This document shows positions 7,732 through 17,423 of a DNA stretch of 18,064 nt, piece after piece. Source of the DNA: Cudoniella acicularis (lineage: Eukaryota; Ascomycota; Leotiomycetes; Helotiales; Helotiaceae); assembly GCA_013054445.1 (NCBI GenBank), contig JAAMPI010001192.1, positions 1 to 18,064 of the forward strand, written 5' to 3'. Positions within the stretch are counted from its first letter, which is position 1, and each line of letters begins with the position of its first letter. The notes beneath the pieces were generated by a model that saw only the letters and a program-made list of their open reading frames with translations, was not told where the DNA came from and did no database searches. The translations under genes were made by a program, and so were the position numbers.

Positions 7732-8939
7732 TTTGAGGAGATACTCTAGAGTTTGCTGAGGGGAGGTTTGAAATGAGATAGCGGTTTTGTTTAGTAGAAT
7801 GTTTGGATATTTTAGAAAGCAGGGTTAAGCGACCGAAATACAGACTCGGGGGTGAGCGTTAAACTTGGTCTTCAAAATCCCGCATATTTCTTCTTAGGTC
7901 AAGACCAATCCGATCAGCACACGTTGCTTTGACCGGAAAAGTTCAAAATTTGTCTTTAGGGCCTTATGCTATTGACTGTTTTCCTGGGGTACTTTCCCAC
8001 CGGCGCTCTTAGGGTCTGGCCCGTCGGGCAAAGCCAGCTGGATATGTGCTTCTGAGGCTTTTTCAACGCCATACCACACCTCTCAAACTTCAGATACTAG
8101 TTTACTATTATGTGGGCCAATTGAGGTATTTTCACTTGACTCAATGCAAGGCTCCGGTCAATCCGGTGTCGCCCCCACGCCCTCAACAGACAAATTGTAT
8201 GATTACTGGGCTACTAGAGTGACGTGTCTCCACTCCGGAACTGTATCAAACGAATGAGGTTCTGACAAGTAAGAATGCACTCAGTCATGGAATTCTCAGC
8301 TCAAGAAAGCATTCCAAAACGGCCCAGCAGCGCCAGCAAGCCACTATTCCCAGGTGCTGTGCTGCGGCTAGGCATCCAGCCCATCAAAGAACTATGCAGT
8401 GTGTCTGTGACGAAGCCTGCAGAGAACTAGCTACCGGGAGCATACTGTGGTTCTAGGATGAATGTTACGCTCCTGAGGGTCTTGTGTTATCTCGCTTACC
8501 ACACAAAACTCTTGCCGATACACACCAGGGGTGTAATTATTAATCCTGGACTACAGCAGTCCTGAATGCTTCCCCACCTCCGTACTCAACATTCCAAAAG
8601 AGGCTGGCCATTCGGGCAAGGAGGCGTTCTAGGGATAAGATTGCCAGCGAAACGAAAAGAAATTTTTTCTCCCCCAATATTCATCAATTGGATCCCCATA
8701 TGCACTCAAGGCGGAACCTTTCCATTCTGCAAACATAGCTGTTTTTGGAATCTTCAGCCTGAAGGAGCCGCAAGTGAGTAATCAACGCTAAAGTGCATGC
8801 TCAACCACGCAAGGAATATTCGAGTCTAACCACCCTGTTTCTCCGTGGATTTTAATGAGAAGAGGCCAAAGACTTCAGGACAGCCGAGATCTCCAGCACT
8901 TTCCAATTGTTCTCCCATACAATTCTATCGTTGCCCAAA
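7732..8939. promoter_or_regulatory. Divergent intergenic region between the two ankyrin genes
   Basis: About 1.2 kb separates the start codons of two oppositely oriented ankyrin genes and must hold both promoters. No repeats, RNA genes or convincing ORFs were seen (the frame 8566-8781 has no family resemblance). No specific motif stands out. Confidence 0.45.
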
Positions 8940-10742
8940 ATGTCAATCTGGGAAGAAGCAAAGCGCGGGCAGCTGACGCAAGGATCGATCTTGGATTACA
9001 TAGGCGAGGATGAGAAACTTGTTGACAGCGAAGATGGGTCAGGCATGACTCTGCTAGGATATGCCGTGCAGAAAGGAAAGTCGAGCATAGTGAAATTCCT
9101 CCTTGGAGAACTCAAAGCCAACCCAGACGTTAAGGTGGGAAAAACACCTAAAACAACAATAATGTACCTCGCGGTGACCACAACTCGATCCCAGCCGCGA
9201 ATCATTCAGCTGCTTCTCGACAAGAAACCGACAACTTTCGACCAAACCAGAGAGACATCTCAAAAAGAAACTCCGTTGATGGCCGCCGTCACCGGAAAGA
9301 ATCTCGAGGCCGTCAAGTTACTTGTCAATGCAGGAGCTTCACTTGAGGCAAAAGATGCCAATGGTAAAACCGCGCAGGATCTAGCAGACCAATTGTCGGA
9401 CGAGTCGACGAAGAAGAAGATCAAAGATGCTCTTACACCAACCCTAAGGAAGAATGAAGGTGGCCTTCAAGCCTATCTGAAATGGGCGATGGGCGCGCTA
9501 GGTCAGCTCAACGGGTGGAAGGCCCTCGGTTCCATCTTTAAATCTTCTTTCCGATATTTTAACAAGATCGCTCCACCCACCGGTGGGACACTGAAGCGGT
9601 AAGTAAGCCATTCTGGACAGAATCTCACATCTGATGACTAACATTGGGATTTACCATAGGATGATGAAGTTCAAGAACCCGAAAGTGCCGCTGATTTCGA
9701 AAACAACCTGGGCCAAGCAGTGAACAGCGCAGACCTCGGAAATTACTTCCCTCCCGGAAGTACCTACATCAAGGAAGTGGCCAAAAAAGCAGCTGCTTTT
9801 AAAAATGATCCGAACAATGTCCTAAACTCGCCCAGTCAGATTCAGGATCTTGTTAACCTGACTCTCTACCAACCCGTACTCTATTGCGGTCAGTATGAAA
9901 TCGTTCCTCGCGGTGCGAAAGCAGAGCTAAACGAAGAATATGTTAGATGACAGCGGCTCGATGGGCACTGACAACCGATGGAGCAAGCAAATAGAAATCG
10001 TTAAGGTTATGGCCGACGTCGCAAACACATTCGTCCCGTTCGGGAAAGGAGTTCATCTTCGCTTTATCAATACCGACACTCCCAATGCCAACAACCTCGA
10101 TGGCAACGGAGTAGCGCAGAGATGCAATTTTACTCCAAATCCAAGTCATTGTACACCAATCGGAACAAAGCTCAGGGAGCGAATTCTTGAACCTTTCATA
10201 TACTCTGTTATAAGAGATGGTAAGCGGTTGGAACGCCCATATCTAATCATGATTATCACCGATGGATGCCCGTGGCAAGAGCCTACACAAGAACTCCGCA
10301 AATCCATAATGGGTTGTAGAAAATTCCTTGAAGAACGTGGTTACCGAAAAGATAGTAAGTAAATCCATAAATTTTCAACGCATTCAATAAGAGTATACCT
10401 CTGATATTCATCTAGCGGTCCGATTCTGCATTAATCAGATCGGAACGGACGAGGACGCAGTAGAGTTTATGGACGACTTAGTGATGGCAACCGAAATTAT
10501 GGATGTGCTTTACCGGACAACAGGTAAGTAACTATTCATTAGATGACTCACAAAATAAAGCCAATCATCTTATACATACAAAATTAGAACTCCTTGATGA
10601 GAAGTACAACGACTACAGATACGATAAAGGTAAACTTAAGGGATGGGTAAGCAAGCTCCTTTGATACGAGTTTTCTGTCTGCTAATCCTTCAAGTTACTG
10701 GAAATGTTGTTCGCTCCTGTGGATTTCTTGAAGGCTTCTTAA
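8940..10742 (+). CDS. Ankyrin-repeat / von Willebrand factor A (vWA) domain protein, 6 exons
   Basis: Start 8940 (context AAAATGTC) gives the family-like MSIWEEAK. Exons are 8940-9598, 9686-9888, 9947-10354, 10416-10523, 10588-10646 and 10695-10742 (494 residues). Ankyrin repeats lie at about 35-65, 70-98 and 108-142, followed by amphipathic helices at 175-210. The conserved block FPPGSTY...LYQPVLYC then leads into a vWA fold. The vWA metal site is complete: DDSGSM (residues 288-293, assembled across an intron), the Thr-containing TPIGTKL loop, and IITDG. The vWA end (VRFCINQIGTDEDAVEFM) is also assembled across an intron. vWA domains bind metal and protein ligands; here a cytosolic recognition or scaffold role is inference. 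Problem: the best-looking first intron (GTAAGT 9599 to TAG 9659) would shift the frame and stop at 9721, giving 240 residues. Only the weaker acceptor at 9685 keeps the frame, so the full-length model depends on it. Confidence 0.78.
9599..9685 (+). other. First intron of the ankyrin-vWA gene, with two competing acceptors
   Basis: Donor GTAAGT at 9599 and a branch-like GACTAAC near 9635-9641 fit acceptor CATAG at 9659 best. That choice shifts the frame and ends at TGA 9721-9723. Acceptor AAAG at 9685 gives an 87-nt intron and continues into the coding frame through ADFENNLGQ. The other introns here are 9889-9946, 10355-10415, 10524-10587 and 10647-10694, all with good signals. Confidence 0.6.
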
Positions 10743-11596
10743 ATATATCCAAGGAGTTGCCCCAGGTATCACGGAATATTTGATGCAAAATACAATAGCG
10801 AGGCAGGGTACAGATATAGGTATATTCCAAGTAGTAAGGGAGCAATTTATCGTTCAGTCTCTGATCAAGCCATTCTTGTTTTCCCGTGACATGCCGCGCA
10901 GAATCAGCAGTTAGAAAGGAACCATGGAAAGAGGAGAGATATGGTCTTAGGGTCTTTCATGACACTGAATTCCGCGAATAGGTGACTGAACTTAACTGGC
11001 GGTCCTGAGCACTCTGGCTGGTGCAGCGCAAAGATTCACTCTGGGTGAGCAGGCACTCCTCTTCCGCCTGTGGCCAATTCGCAATCAATGTGAATTTTAA
11101 AAGCCTCACCTTCCATTTTTAATTGGCCCTATAGGAGGTACCTCAGAGGCCACATGGAGGGGCTTAGCTGACGGCAACGGCCGAAGGTCTCGTTCTCAGA
11201 GTAGTAAGCGGCCCGCATCCGCCCCCGCGCACTACTACGTGGACAGGGCCTTCGCCCGGCGGTGAGACAAAGAGGAGGTGATACTTACTCCCGCTCTTGG
11301 CTTCGTGCATATTGCTTGTTGGAGATTTCAGCCTCATTATGTCCTCGGCCCCCACCCCACCTCCAGCTCGCCCTCACCCCTGTAACGCCCGAGAAGCGTT
11401 GCTGCCCAGCTGGCAGCCAGGATCGACTGTACCACCGACCTAAGGGAGGCTGAGCATCAACGAGCTCCAGTGCCGCGATGCCGCAGAGCCTCATGAAAAT
11501 GCGTGCTCGAGCAAAGAGCATCATCCCATCCGGGGACTGTTGGAAAAGCATTCAGTCATCTCTGCCAGCCAGGACAGCTTCCTCACTTCATTTACG
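10743..11596. other. Intergenic, no gene recognised
   Basis: About 850 bp between the ankyrin-vWA stop and the reductase start. Small open frames on both strands around 11164-11551 overlap each other, are Pro/Arg/Gly-rich and show no family features. The right end must contain the reductase promoter. Confidence 0.45.
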
Positions 11597-12661
11597 ATGT
11601 CTACCAACTATGCAGCATTTTTAAATGACTACAAGAAGAAGCCCTTTGTGGTGGATGAAGCTGATGACAGGTACCCGGACGAAACTGAAATCGTGATCAA
11701 GAATGCTGCAATTGCCATCAACCAGATCGACTGGAAAACGCAGGAAACGCCCTGGAAGCAGTTCAAATACCCGTTGATTCTGGGTGTAGATGTAGCAGGC
11801 GAAGTGGTTGACGTGGGCGAAGAAGTTACTCGATTTAAGATAGGAGATCGTGTCCTTGGCCACGCCCTGAGTTTCGCAACGGAAGATGACCGGCACGCCG
11901 GGTTCCAAAACTACACGGTCCTCATGTCGAACATGGCATCACCCATTCCGCCGCACGTAACCTTTGAGATAGCAGCCGTTCTTCCCTTGGGAGTTTCGAC
12001 TGCGTCCGCCGCGTTGTTTCAAAAAGACTGTTTGGCACTTCCACCACCCATGTTGAACCCCCCCAAAATTCCCAAGACGGTTCTCATTTGGGGCGGAGCG
12101 AGTAGCGTCGGCAGCAATGCCATTCAGCTTGCAGTTGCTGCTGGATGCGACGTCGTTGTCACAGCATCGCCCAAAAACCGCGACGCCATGAAAAAATTAG
12201 GTGCGGTTCAGGTGGTGGACTATAATAGCGATTCCGTGATTGATGATCTTAAGAAGGCATTTCAAGGCAGAGAGCTCGCTGGGGCCTTTGACACGATTGG
12301 AACGCAGAAGACGTTTGAAGCGACTGCCAAAGCAGTCTCTCAGATGCACGGGAAGAAAATCGTAGTCTCGACGAATGACGAAGAGGAGTGGGAGGTGCCA
12401 GCTGGAGTTGAAAAAAAGCCTATTCAAGCAGTTGATATTCGAGAGGACAAAAGGGAGGACAAAAGGAAGGACAAAGGGGAGGATAAAAGCATAGGCAAGA
12501 TGGTCTATGAGGATTTCCTACCGCAGGCGCTTAGGGAAGGTAAATATCACATAGCGCCTGAAGTATTTGAAGGTGGCAAGGGCCTTGCCTCAATTCAGGC
12601 TGCCCTTGAAACCTCGAAGAGCACACTGGCTAGGGGTAAGAAGGTGGTAGTGACATTGTAG
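11597..12661 (+). CDS. Medium-chain (zinc-type) alcohol dehydrogenase-like / enoyl-reductase-type oxidoreductase
   Basis: Intronless gene of 354 residues; start MSTNYAAFL at 11597 (context ACGATGT) matches family length better than the upstream ATG at 11540. MDR fold: N-terminal GroES-like part with the pattern AINQIDWK (41-48), GVDVAGEVVDVGEEV (63-77) and KIGDRVLGH (81-89), then the NADPH-binding Rossmann motif WGGASSVG (165-172). The usual catalytic-zinc residues are not evident, so it belongs with the zinc-free quinone reductase, CipB and trans-acting enoyl reductase side of the family. Such enzymes reduce enoyl or quinone substrates and are often linked to secondary metabolism; the substrate is unknown. 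Odd feature: four repeats of a charged tetrapeptide (REDK type) at 282-297, just before KMVYEDFLPQAL. Confidence 0.88.
   Translation: MSTNYAAFLNDYKKKPFVVDEADDRYPDETEIVIKNAAIAINQIDWKTQETPWKQFKYPLILGVDVAGEVVDVGEEVTRFKIGDRVLGHALSFATEDDRHAGFQNYTVLMSNMASPIPPHVTFEIAAVLPLGVSTASAALFQKDCLALPPPMLNPPKIPKTVLIWGGASSVGSNAIQLAVAAGCDVVVTASPKNRDAMKKLGAVQVVDYNSDSVIDDLKKAFQGRELAGAFDTIGTQKTFEATAKAVSQMHGKKIVVSTNDEEEWEVPAGVEKKPIQAVDIREDKREDKRKDKGEDKSIGKMVYEDFLPQALREGKYHIAPEVFEGGKGLASIQAALETSKSTLARGKKVVVTL
12440..12487 (+). repeat. In-frame 12-nt tandem repeat, four units, in the reductase gene
   Basis: Units at 12440, 12452, 12464 and 12476, each close to CGAGAGGACAAA or AGGGAGGACAAA, encode REDK, REDK, RKDK and GEDK. 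The repeat sits in the C-terminal part of the MDR fold, where relatives have a short surface loop. Copy number may vary between strains. Confidence 0.85.
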
Positions 12662-12909
12662 TAGATTGCTATAGTTGAAATTTTTGGTCAGAGTGCGCTG
12701 AGAAGCCCAGTGAGGTGGAAAGTTTGTGGCAGTGGTGGAGACGTGCGTTGGCTGAGGGCGCAGCACTTGTTGCACCCGTGTAATCGATTCCCTTTGATTT
12801 CTCGTTTCCGTCAGTGCCTGGCTATTTAAATGGTTTAATATCTGCACTCTCCTCACACATTCATCTACCTACCTCTAGTTGCCTCGTCGATGCATTCACC
12901 GTGACTAAG

Positions 12910-14422
12910 ATGAAACTTTTCAAAGCTCGTCAAACAAAAGCATCGGCCGACGCGGCACCAGATCATGATTTCCACAATGCTTGGGGATGTACCTACTATG
13001 ACCGCAGCACTGCAAAAGACGACGAGACCTCCGAGTTGCGGCGGGAATATGCATTCGATCCAGTAGCGGTTGGGCGAAGGTACTACGTGCTGCTCAGCGA
13101 GTACACCAAGCTCTTCAGCACTTTTTTCGGAGGCTACTACCCGATTTCTTTGCATGCCCATGCCAGCGATGCTTTGCAACCGACAACAATCGCCAGCTTG
13201 ATTCTCAATACCGCTGCAACCAGTCCCCTGATCCTCAACTCTCCCACCCTGGCGCCGAAGCCGAACGAAAACCCCGAAGCCACAGGAAAGAGAGTGCACG
13301 AATTCGCTCTCAAATTTCTGGGCTGGGATGAAATTCACGTGCGCGCGCCCAATTTTGTTGTCGTCAACGGCTGTTATGGCGCTGGTTATGGCCCTCTTGT
13401 GAGTCTGTTCTCGCACCGCTTTACTGCAAACCACCCATAGTTATTACTAACTACTCGAAAAGGCCCATGCTTCTAAAGAATGGGAGATGAACGCCATTGC
13501 TTCTGGGCCCAAACCTGTTGTGGTCGACATCAGGCTTGCTTCGAGAGAGTCCTTAGACGCCAAACTAGCAGAGGCCAAGGCCCAGGGCTGCATTGCGCTC
13601 GTTCTCGACCTGGTCAGCACGGAAGATGGCTCGGTCGTTCTACCAGAGCACTTTGGCATGGTAAAAGCAAGCTGTGCTCGCCACGGGCTCTTCCTCATTG
13701 TCGATGAGACGCTGACGGCAATCCGATGCGGTGCGCCATTCGCGTTTCAGAGGAGCGAGTACGCGCTGGAGGAGGAAGACAAGAAACCAGACCTTGTGAT
13801 ATTCGGCAAGGGAATGGGTGTGAGTGGCATCGCGGTGGGCTTTGAAGGAGCCATGACCAAAGGCCTCGCCTACACGAAAGTTGAGGATATCGAGCAGACG
13901 ATCCGCTACTGGCGTGCACTCGTGAGCCGACCCATTGCAATACCGACTCTCATCGAGACGTTGGGCATCTTGCGTACAGCCCAGGCGGAAAACTGGCCGG
14001 CAAGAAGCGTCCAGATCGGAGATGTCGTTCGCGGTATTCTCCGCGAGCTTGAACCCAGTACCAAGGAACCAGGAGCCATTCAGGGACTGGGCGCCGTGAT
14101 TGCCGTCAACAGGGAGATTTCGATGCGTTTCTGCATCATGTCTGCCATTCGGCGGCGGAGTCCCACGGTGCGCTGGATGCCAAAGCTGAATGCTGCTTAT
14201 ATGAATCGTCAAGTGCTTATGCAGAATGTTTTTGGGCCGGAAAGCAAGAAACAAAGACAATTGCTATCAGCAGAAGCGGATCGGTCTGGTGCTATTCCTC
14301 TCTGGTGCTTCATCTGCGGTATAGAGGCTACCTCTAAAGATTGGTGTCGGAAGTGTTTTCTGGCTTGTTGCAATAACGATGTTTGCGTTGAGGCTTTCCA
14401 AAGACATGAGCATGTACAATAG
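12910..14422 (+). CDS. PLP-dependent class III aminotransferase-like protein with C-terminal zinc-knuckle-like tail
   Basis: Two exons, 12910-13398 and 13463-14422, 482 residues; the intron has GTGAGT, branch ACTAAC and acceptor AAAAG. I chose Met 12910 because the frame upstream to 12814 shows no family features. Fold-type I PLP enzyme signs are a Gly-rich GCYGAGYGP (154-162), LVLDLVSTEDGSVVLP (209-224), LIVDET with the pyridine-binding Asp at about 244, and the PLP Lys in LVIFGKGMGVSG (Lys 279). Residues 398-406 (TVRWMPKLN) match the end of the class III domain. It probably transfers an amino group or performs a related reaction on an unknown substrate. Unusual: residues 445-480 hold CxxC, CxxC, CC, C and HxH spaced like a MYND or HIT zinc finger, fused to the catalytic domain. 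The reductase lies 248 bp upstream on the same strand; co-regulation is unproven. Confidence 0.75.
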
Positions 14423-14594
14423 AGATTTACAGCTCTAAGAATAGACAATGGAATACGCTAAAGAAAGCATGCGCTAAAATCCACATTTCAATCCGTAGGA
14501 TTCCTTCATTTCGCCACTTTCACCCCCACCTATCGCCTAGCTTGCATCCATACCGAGAGACCGCAATGAATTACATGAAATCTGGAATGAGAAT
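14423..14594. other. Convergent gap between the PLP enzyme and the tyrosinase
   Basis: The two genes face each other here; 172 bp must contain both polyadenylation regions. No hairpin or RNA gene was recognised. Confidence 0.4.
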
Positions 14595-17423
14595 TCAGGG
14601 TACCAAGCTAATTTGCTTGTACGTGGTCACCGTGACTCCTTTTCCCATGGCTGACTCGGCGTTTGGTGGATAAATCAAGTACTTGAAATGTGTTACCTTG
14701 CCCCTCTTGACCGCCCTGTTCACTGCCCCAACCCTCTTTCCGTCGACATAAAACACGAATTCATTCGCACCAACATCTATCCTAAGTTTCGGATTGTCTT
14801 TTTGGAACCAAGGGTCAGGTTTAAGCTCTATAAGCTTACTAAAGCCACCGCCTGCTTCCCTGCTGCTGCACTCGAGAACTCTACGCCTGCTTCGGATTAG
14901 CACTTTGAGAAGCAAATCGTAGGAATCTTCATCGTTTGCGTCGCCGGTGCTGGGGTCCAAGTACATGAGTGAAATGCCCATGGTCGTTTCTTTGCGTGGC
15001 CTATCGAGATTCATAGATGGTGACGCCATGACAATGGCTCCGCTTACGAAATCTGCCTCCTGGAGTAGAACAGTACTATTGAGAGAAACGTAGTTGGTAG
15101 AAATGTCACTGCGATAAGCGATTAGAGAAGAGATTTGGAATATGAGAGATTCAAAGGGGGACTTGCGGTATTGGGGCTGGGCCCTCTGCATCATCTCCGC
15201 CAATTCCAAGTGATGGAATCTTGTCGGGGTTCTCAAATTTCGGTGGAGCACTGGCATCATTGGAGTAATCCATTTCAGTTACTGAGACATCAACTTTGAG
15301 GTTCATATTCTGCTTCCACTTCTCTTCAGGAACAGTGTTTCCAGCCTATTCGTTCTCGTTAGTCGGATCCGGTGCGGTAGCAACATCAGACGTTGACTGA
15401 CCCTTGTAACCCTATAGCAGATCCTCTTGAGAAGTTTCTCAACGGTAGCTGATTCAAGGTCTTGCAACTGTTGCTGTTTGATCTTCTCGACCAAGAACAT
15501 TGTGAGTGGAATATAGGCAGAAACCTGTACGTCTTGTTTCTCCTGTTCACTACAATTGGAACAGACCGTCTCGCCGTCCTGCTCGGCTGGTTGACTAAAG
15601 TTGTAAATACTGGTGATAAAGTCTTCGGCTGGAATTTTTTCTTCATCCTTTTTGTTGGGTCCGAGATAAACCTCGACATTGAATGGATCACCACCCATGG
15701 CAAATCTGACCGATTGAGCTGGCGGCCAAAATGGAGCCATATTAAAGATAGAGGCGACTTACTTTGAATATTTGATGCTAATGGCGTAGTCCATCACGGA
15801 TGCACCATTCTCCTTGTTCTTTGCTACTCCAAATAACTCGTTGCCGGGTACGGCCATTTTTAGCGTCATTTTCCGAGAGACACCATACTTCTCGCTTATG
15901 TCTCCTAGCAGTTTGGCCTTTGGGTCTTTAGAGTCGGTCCAAGGCTGCAGCTCAGGATACGTATACCCTAACTTAAACCAATCACGAGCATCATCGGCTG
16001 TCCAGACTGTACCCTTTTCGTCTTTGTGAAAGGGCCGGAAAGGTGTCTTGCTAGTGACCAGATTGCCCATTCCGATTACTTTTTGATCAAATGGTCTCGT
16101 TTTATCTACTTTAAACCATTCTTTTGGATTCAGGGTTTGCCAGATTGCGAACAAGCGATCGAGATTACTGTTGCCAATAAAGAGGCTATATTAGCAGCAA
16201 TTTGAGCATGCAGACTTGGGCACGCCTTACCAATGATGGAGCCAAAAAACAGGATCAAATGTTGCAACTGGGATCTGAGACATGTGACCTCCATCTCCAC
16301 CAACCCAGTAGTGAATGTTGTTATGGATGAATTCTATATTTATGTCGTTTGTAACCTTGGATTTACTTGCAGAGCTTGCAGTAGCATCCCTTGCCGTGGT
16401 TGCGAAGCTTACGAAATCCAGCGGATACGTGAGTAGTCGATACACCATCTCCGCGGTTTCGCCGTAGTCGAATTCCGTAATTGATTTATGTTTGTTCAAT
16501 AATTCATTTACCTTGTTGTGGTCGGCGAAGCCTTCCCTCCACTCCTTGCTAGTGGGCTCGCGTCTAGCTTCCGTCGGACAGCGGCTAGTTGCGATACACT
16601 CCCCGTACTAGAGTGATGACCTCAATGTTAGTTGATCCAGGCATGAATGTAAATATCTCTCGCATACACATACCTCAAAGCTATCATCATATTCTGGGGA
16701 TTTGAGAGTCCCCACTCCATAGGCGCCCATTTTCTTGCCTTTTGGCATCTTGAACTTGTAAAGTGGATTATCTATGGTCTTTCGGATCAGCCCGATCTTA
16801 ATCGTGGGCCAGCACAGGAGGTCCGGCATTTTGGGATTCTTGGCCCAGTCCCAGAATGGGAGGCGCCATTTCTTGGCAGCGTTGAGAAACTTGTCCGCTC
16901 CTTCCTGGTCCAGTCTTAATTCCGGGATGACTTCATCGACCATGATCTCATAGATTCGTTGCTATTTACTTCTCGTAAGCAAATGTGGAAATATAGGCAG
17001 AGGCCTAAGCGGTGAAAGTATGTACCTCGTAGAGCAGTAGATACGGTCGATGCCATAGTGGAAACAGACTATTGGCGTGTACACAGTAACCCTTTCTGTG
17101 TATTTCTTGAGCAGTAAGGCTGGGCTCGTCCCAGGACGTGTATGGCATGCCATGGATACCTGCGGGGCAATTAAGTCTGTCTGCAGATTCCCAATGATAA
17201 TTGTAGTTGGCCGTATCTCACCTGCAATTTGGAAATATGAATCTCTTGAGTTCGGGGAAACTGCTTGGAAGCGGCTGAGAGCCAGGAGAAATAGAGTCAC
17301 CTGCATCTTGTCTGTGGGATCATCGCTAACTGTCCATTCATTGATGTCTCGCCTGATGGGGACTTGGGCATCCGGGCCTAAGCCTTCTTTGATTCCTTTA
17401 ATGGGGTAGTACTTGTACACCAT
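14595..17423 (-). CDS. Tyrosinase (type-3 copper monooxygenase) with C-terminal beta-rich extension, 8 exons
   Basis: Oxidises monophenols to o-quinones, the first step of melanin-type pigments. Exons: 17423-17222, 17159-17026, 16961-16674, 16607-16231, 16167-15763, 15705-15402, 15345-15167 and 15108-14595 (800 residues). Copper A ligands: His in GIHGMPY (70), GYCVH (95, with the thioether-type Cys 93) and LWHRPY (104). Copper [10 protein letters not shown] (303, 307) and FWLHHCNLDR (332/333), the latter completed across an intron. The C-terminal tyrosinase domain is present with the CxxC pair (517, 520), AYIPLT, and LKVDVSV. There is no signal peptide, so it is probably cytosolic, and the C-terminal domain may cover the active site until cleaved. 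The last junction uses GC-AG (15166-15109). If unspliced there, the protein ends at TGA 15151-15153 with 634 residues. The extension (631-800) looks like a lectin/ConA-type jelly roll ([20 protein letters not shown]). Confidence 0.88.
15109..15166 (-). other. Probable GC-AG intron joining tyrosinase to its C-terminal extension
   Basis: On the minus strand the intron begins GCAAGT (the consensus of GC donors), has CTAATC as branch site and ends ATCGCAG; 58 nt, the size of the neighbouring introns. It joins phase 2 to phase 2, giving ...PAPIP then [10 protein letters not shown]. No GT donor in this exon has the right phase. The exon bases before the donor are CC rather than AG, which weakens the site. 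Confidence 0.6.

Noticed and set aside
8566..8781. 71-codon open frame between the ankyrin genes
   Set aside because: No family resemblance, no conserved start context and composition like the non-coding surroundings.
11164..11551. Overlapping small open frames on both strands upstream of the reductase
   Set aside because: They overlap each other, are Pro/Gly/Arg-rich and are most likely GC-rich promoter sequence.
12865..13434. 189-codon minus-strand open frame
   Set aside because: Antisense shadow of exon 1 of the PLP enzyme.
13640..14260. 206-codon open frame antisense to the PLP enzyme
   Set aside because: Shadow of the clear sense gene; the translation is His/Ser/Arg-rich without any recognised domain.
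15346..15401. Frameshift and TAG in the tyrosinase C-terminal domain
   Set aside because: A 56-nt intron (GTCAGT...GACTAAC...AATAG) removes both and joins YRVTR to AGNTVPEE in frame.
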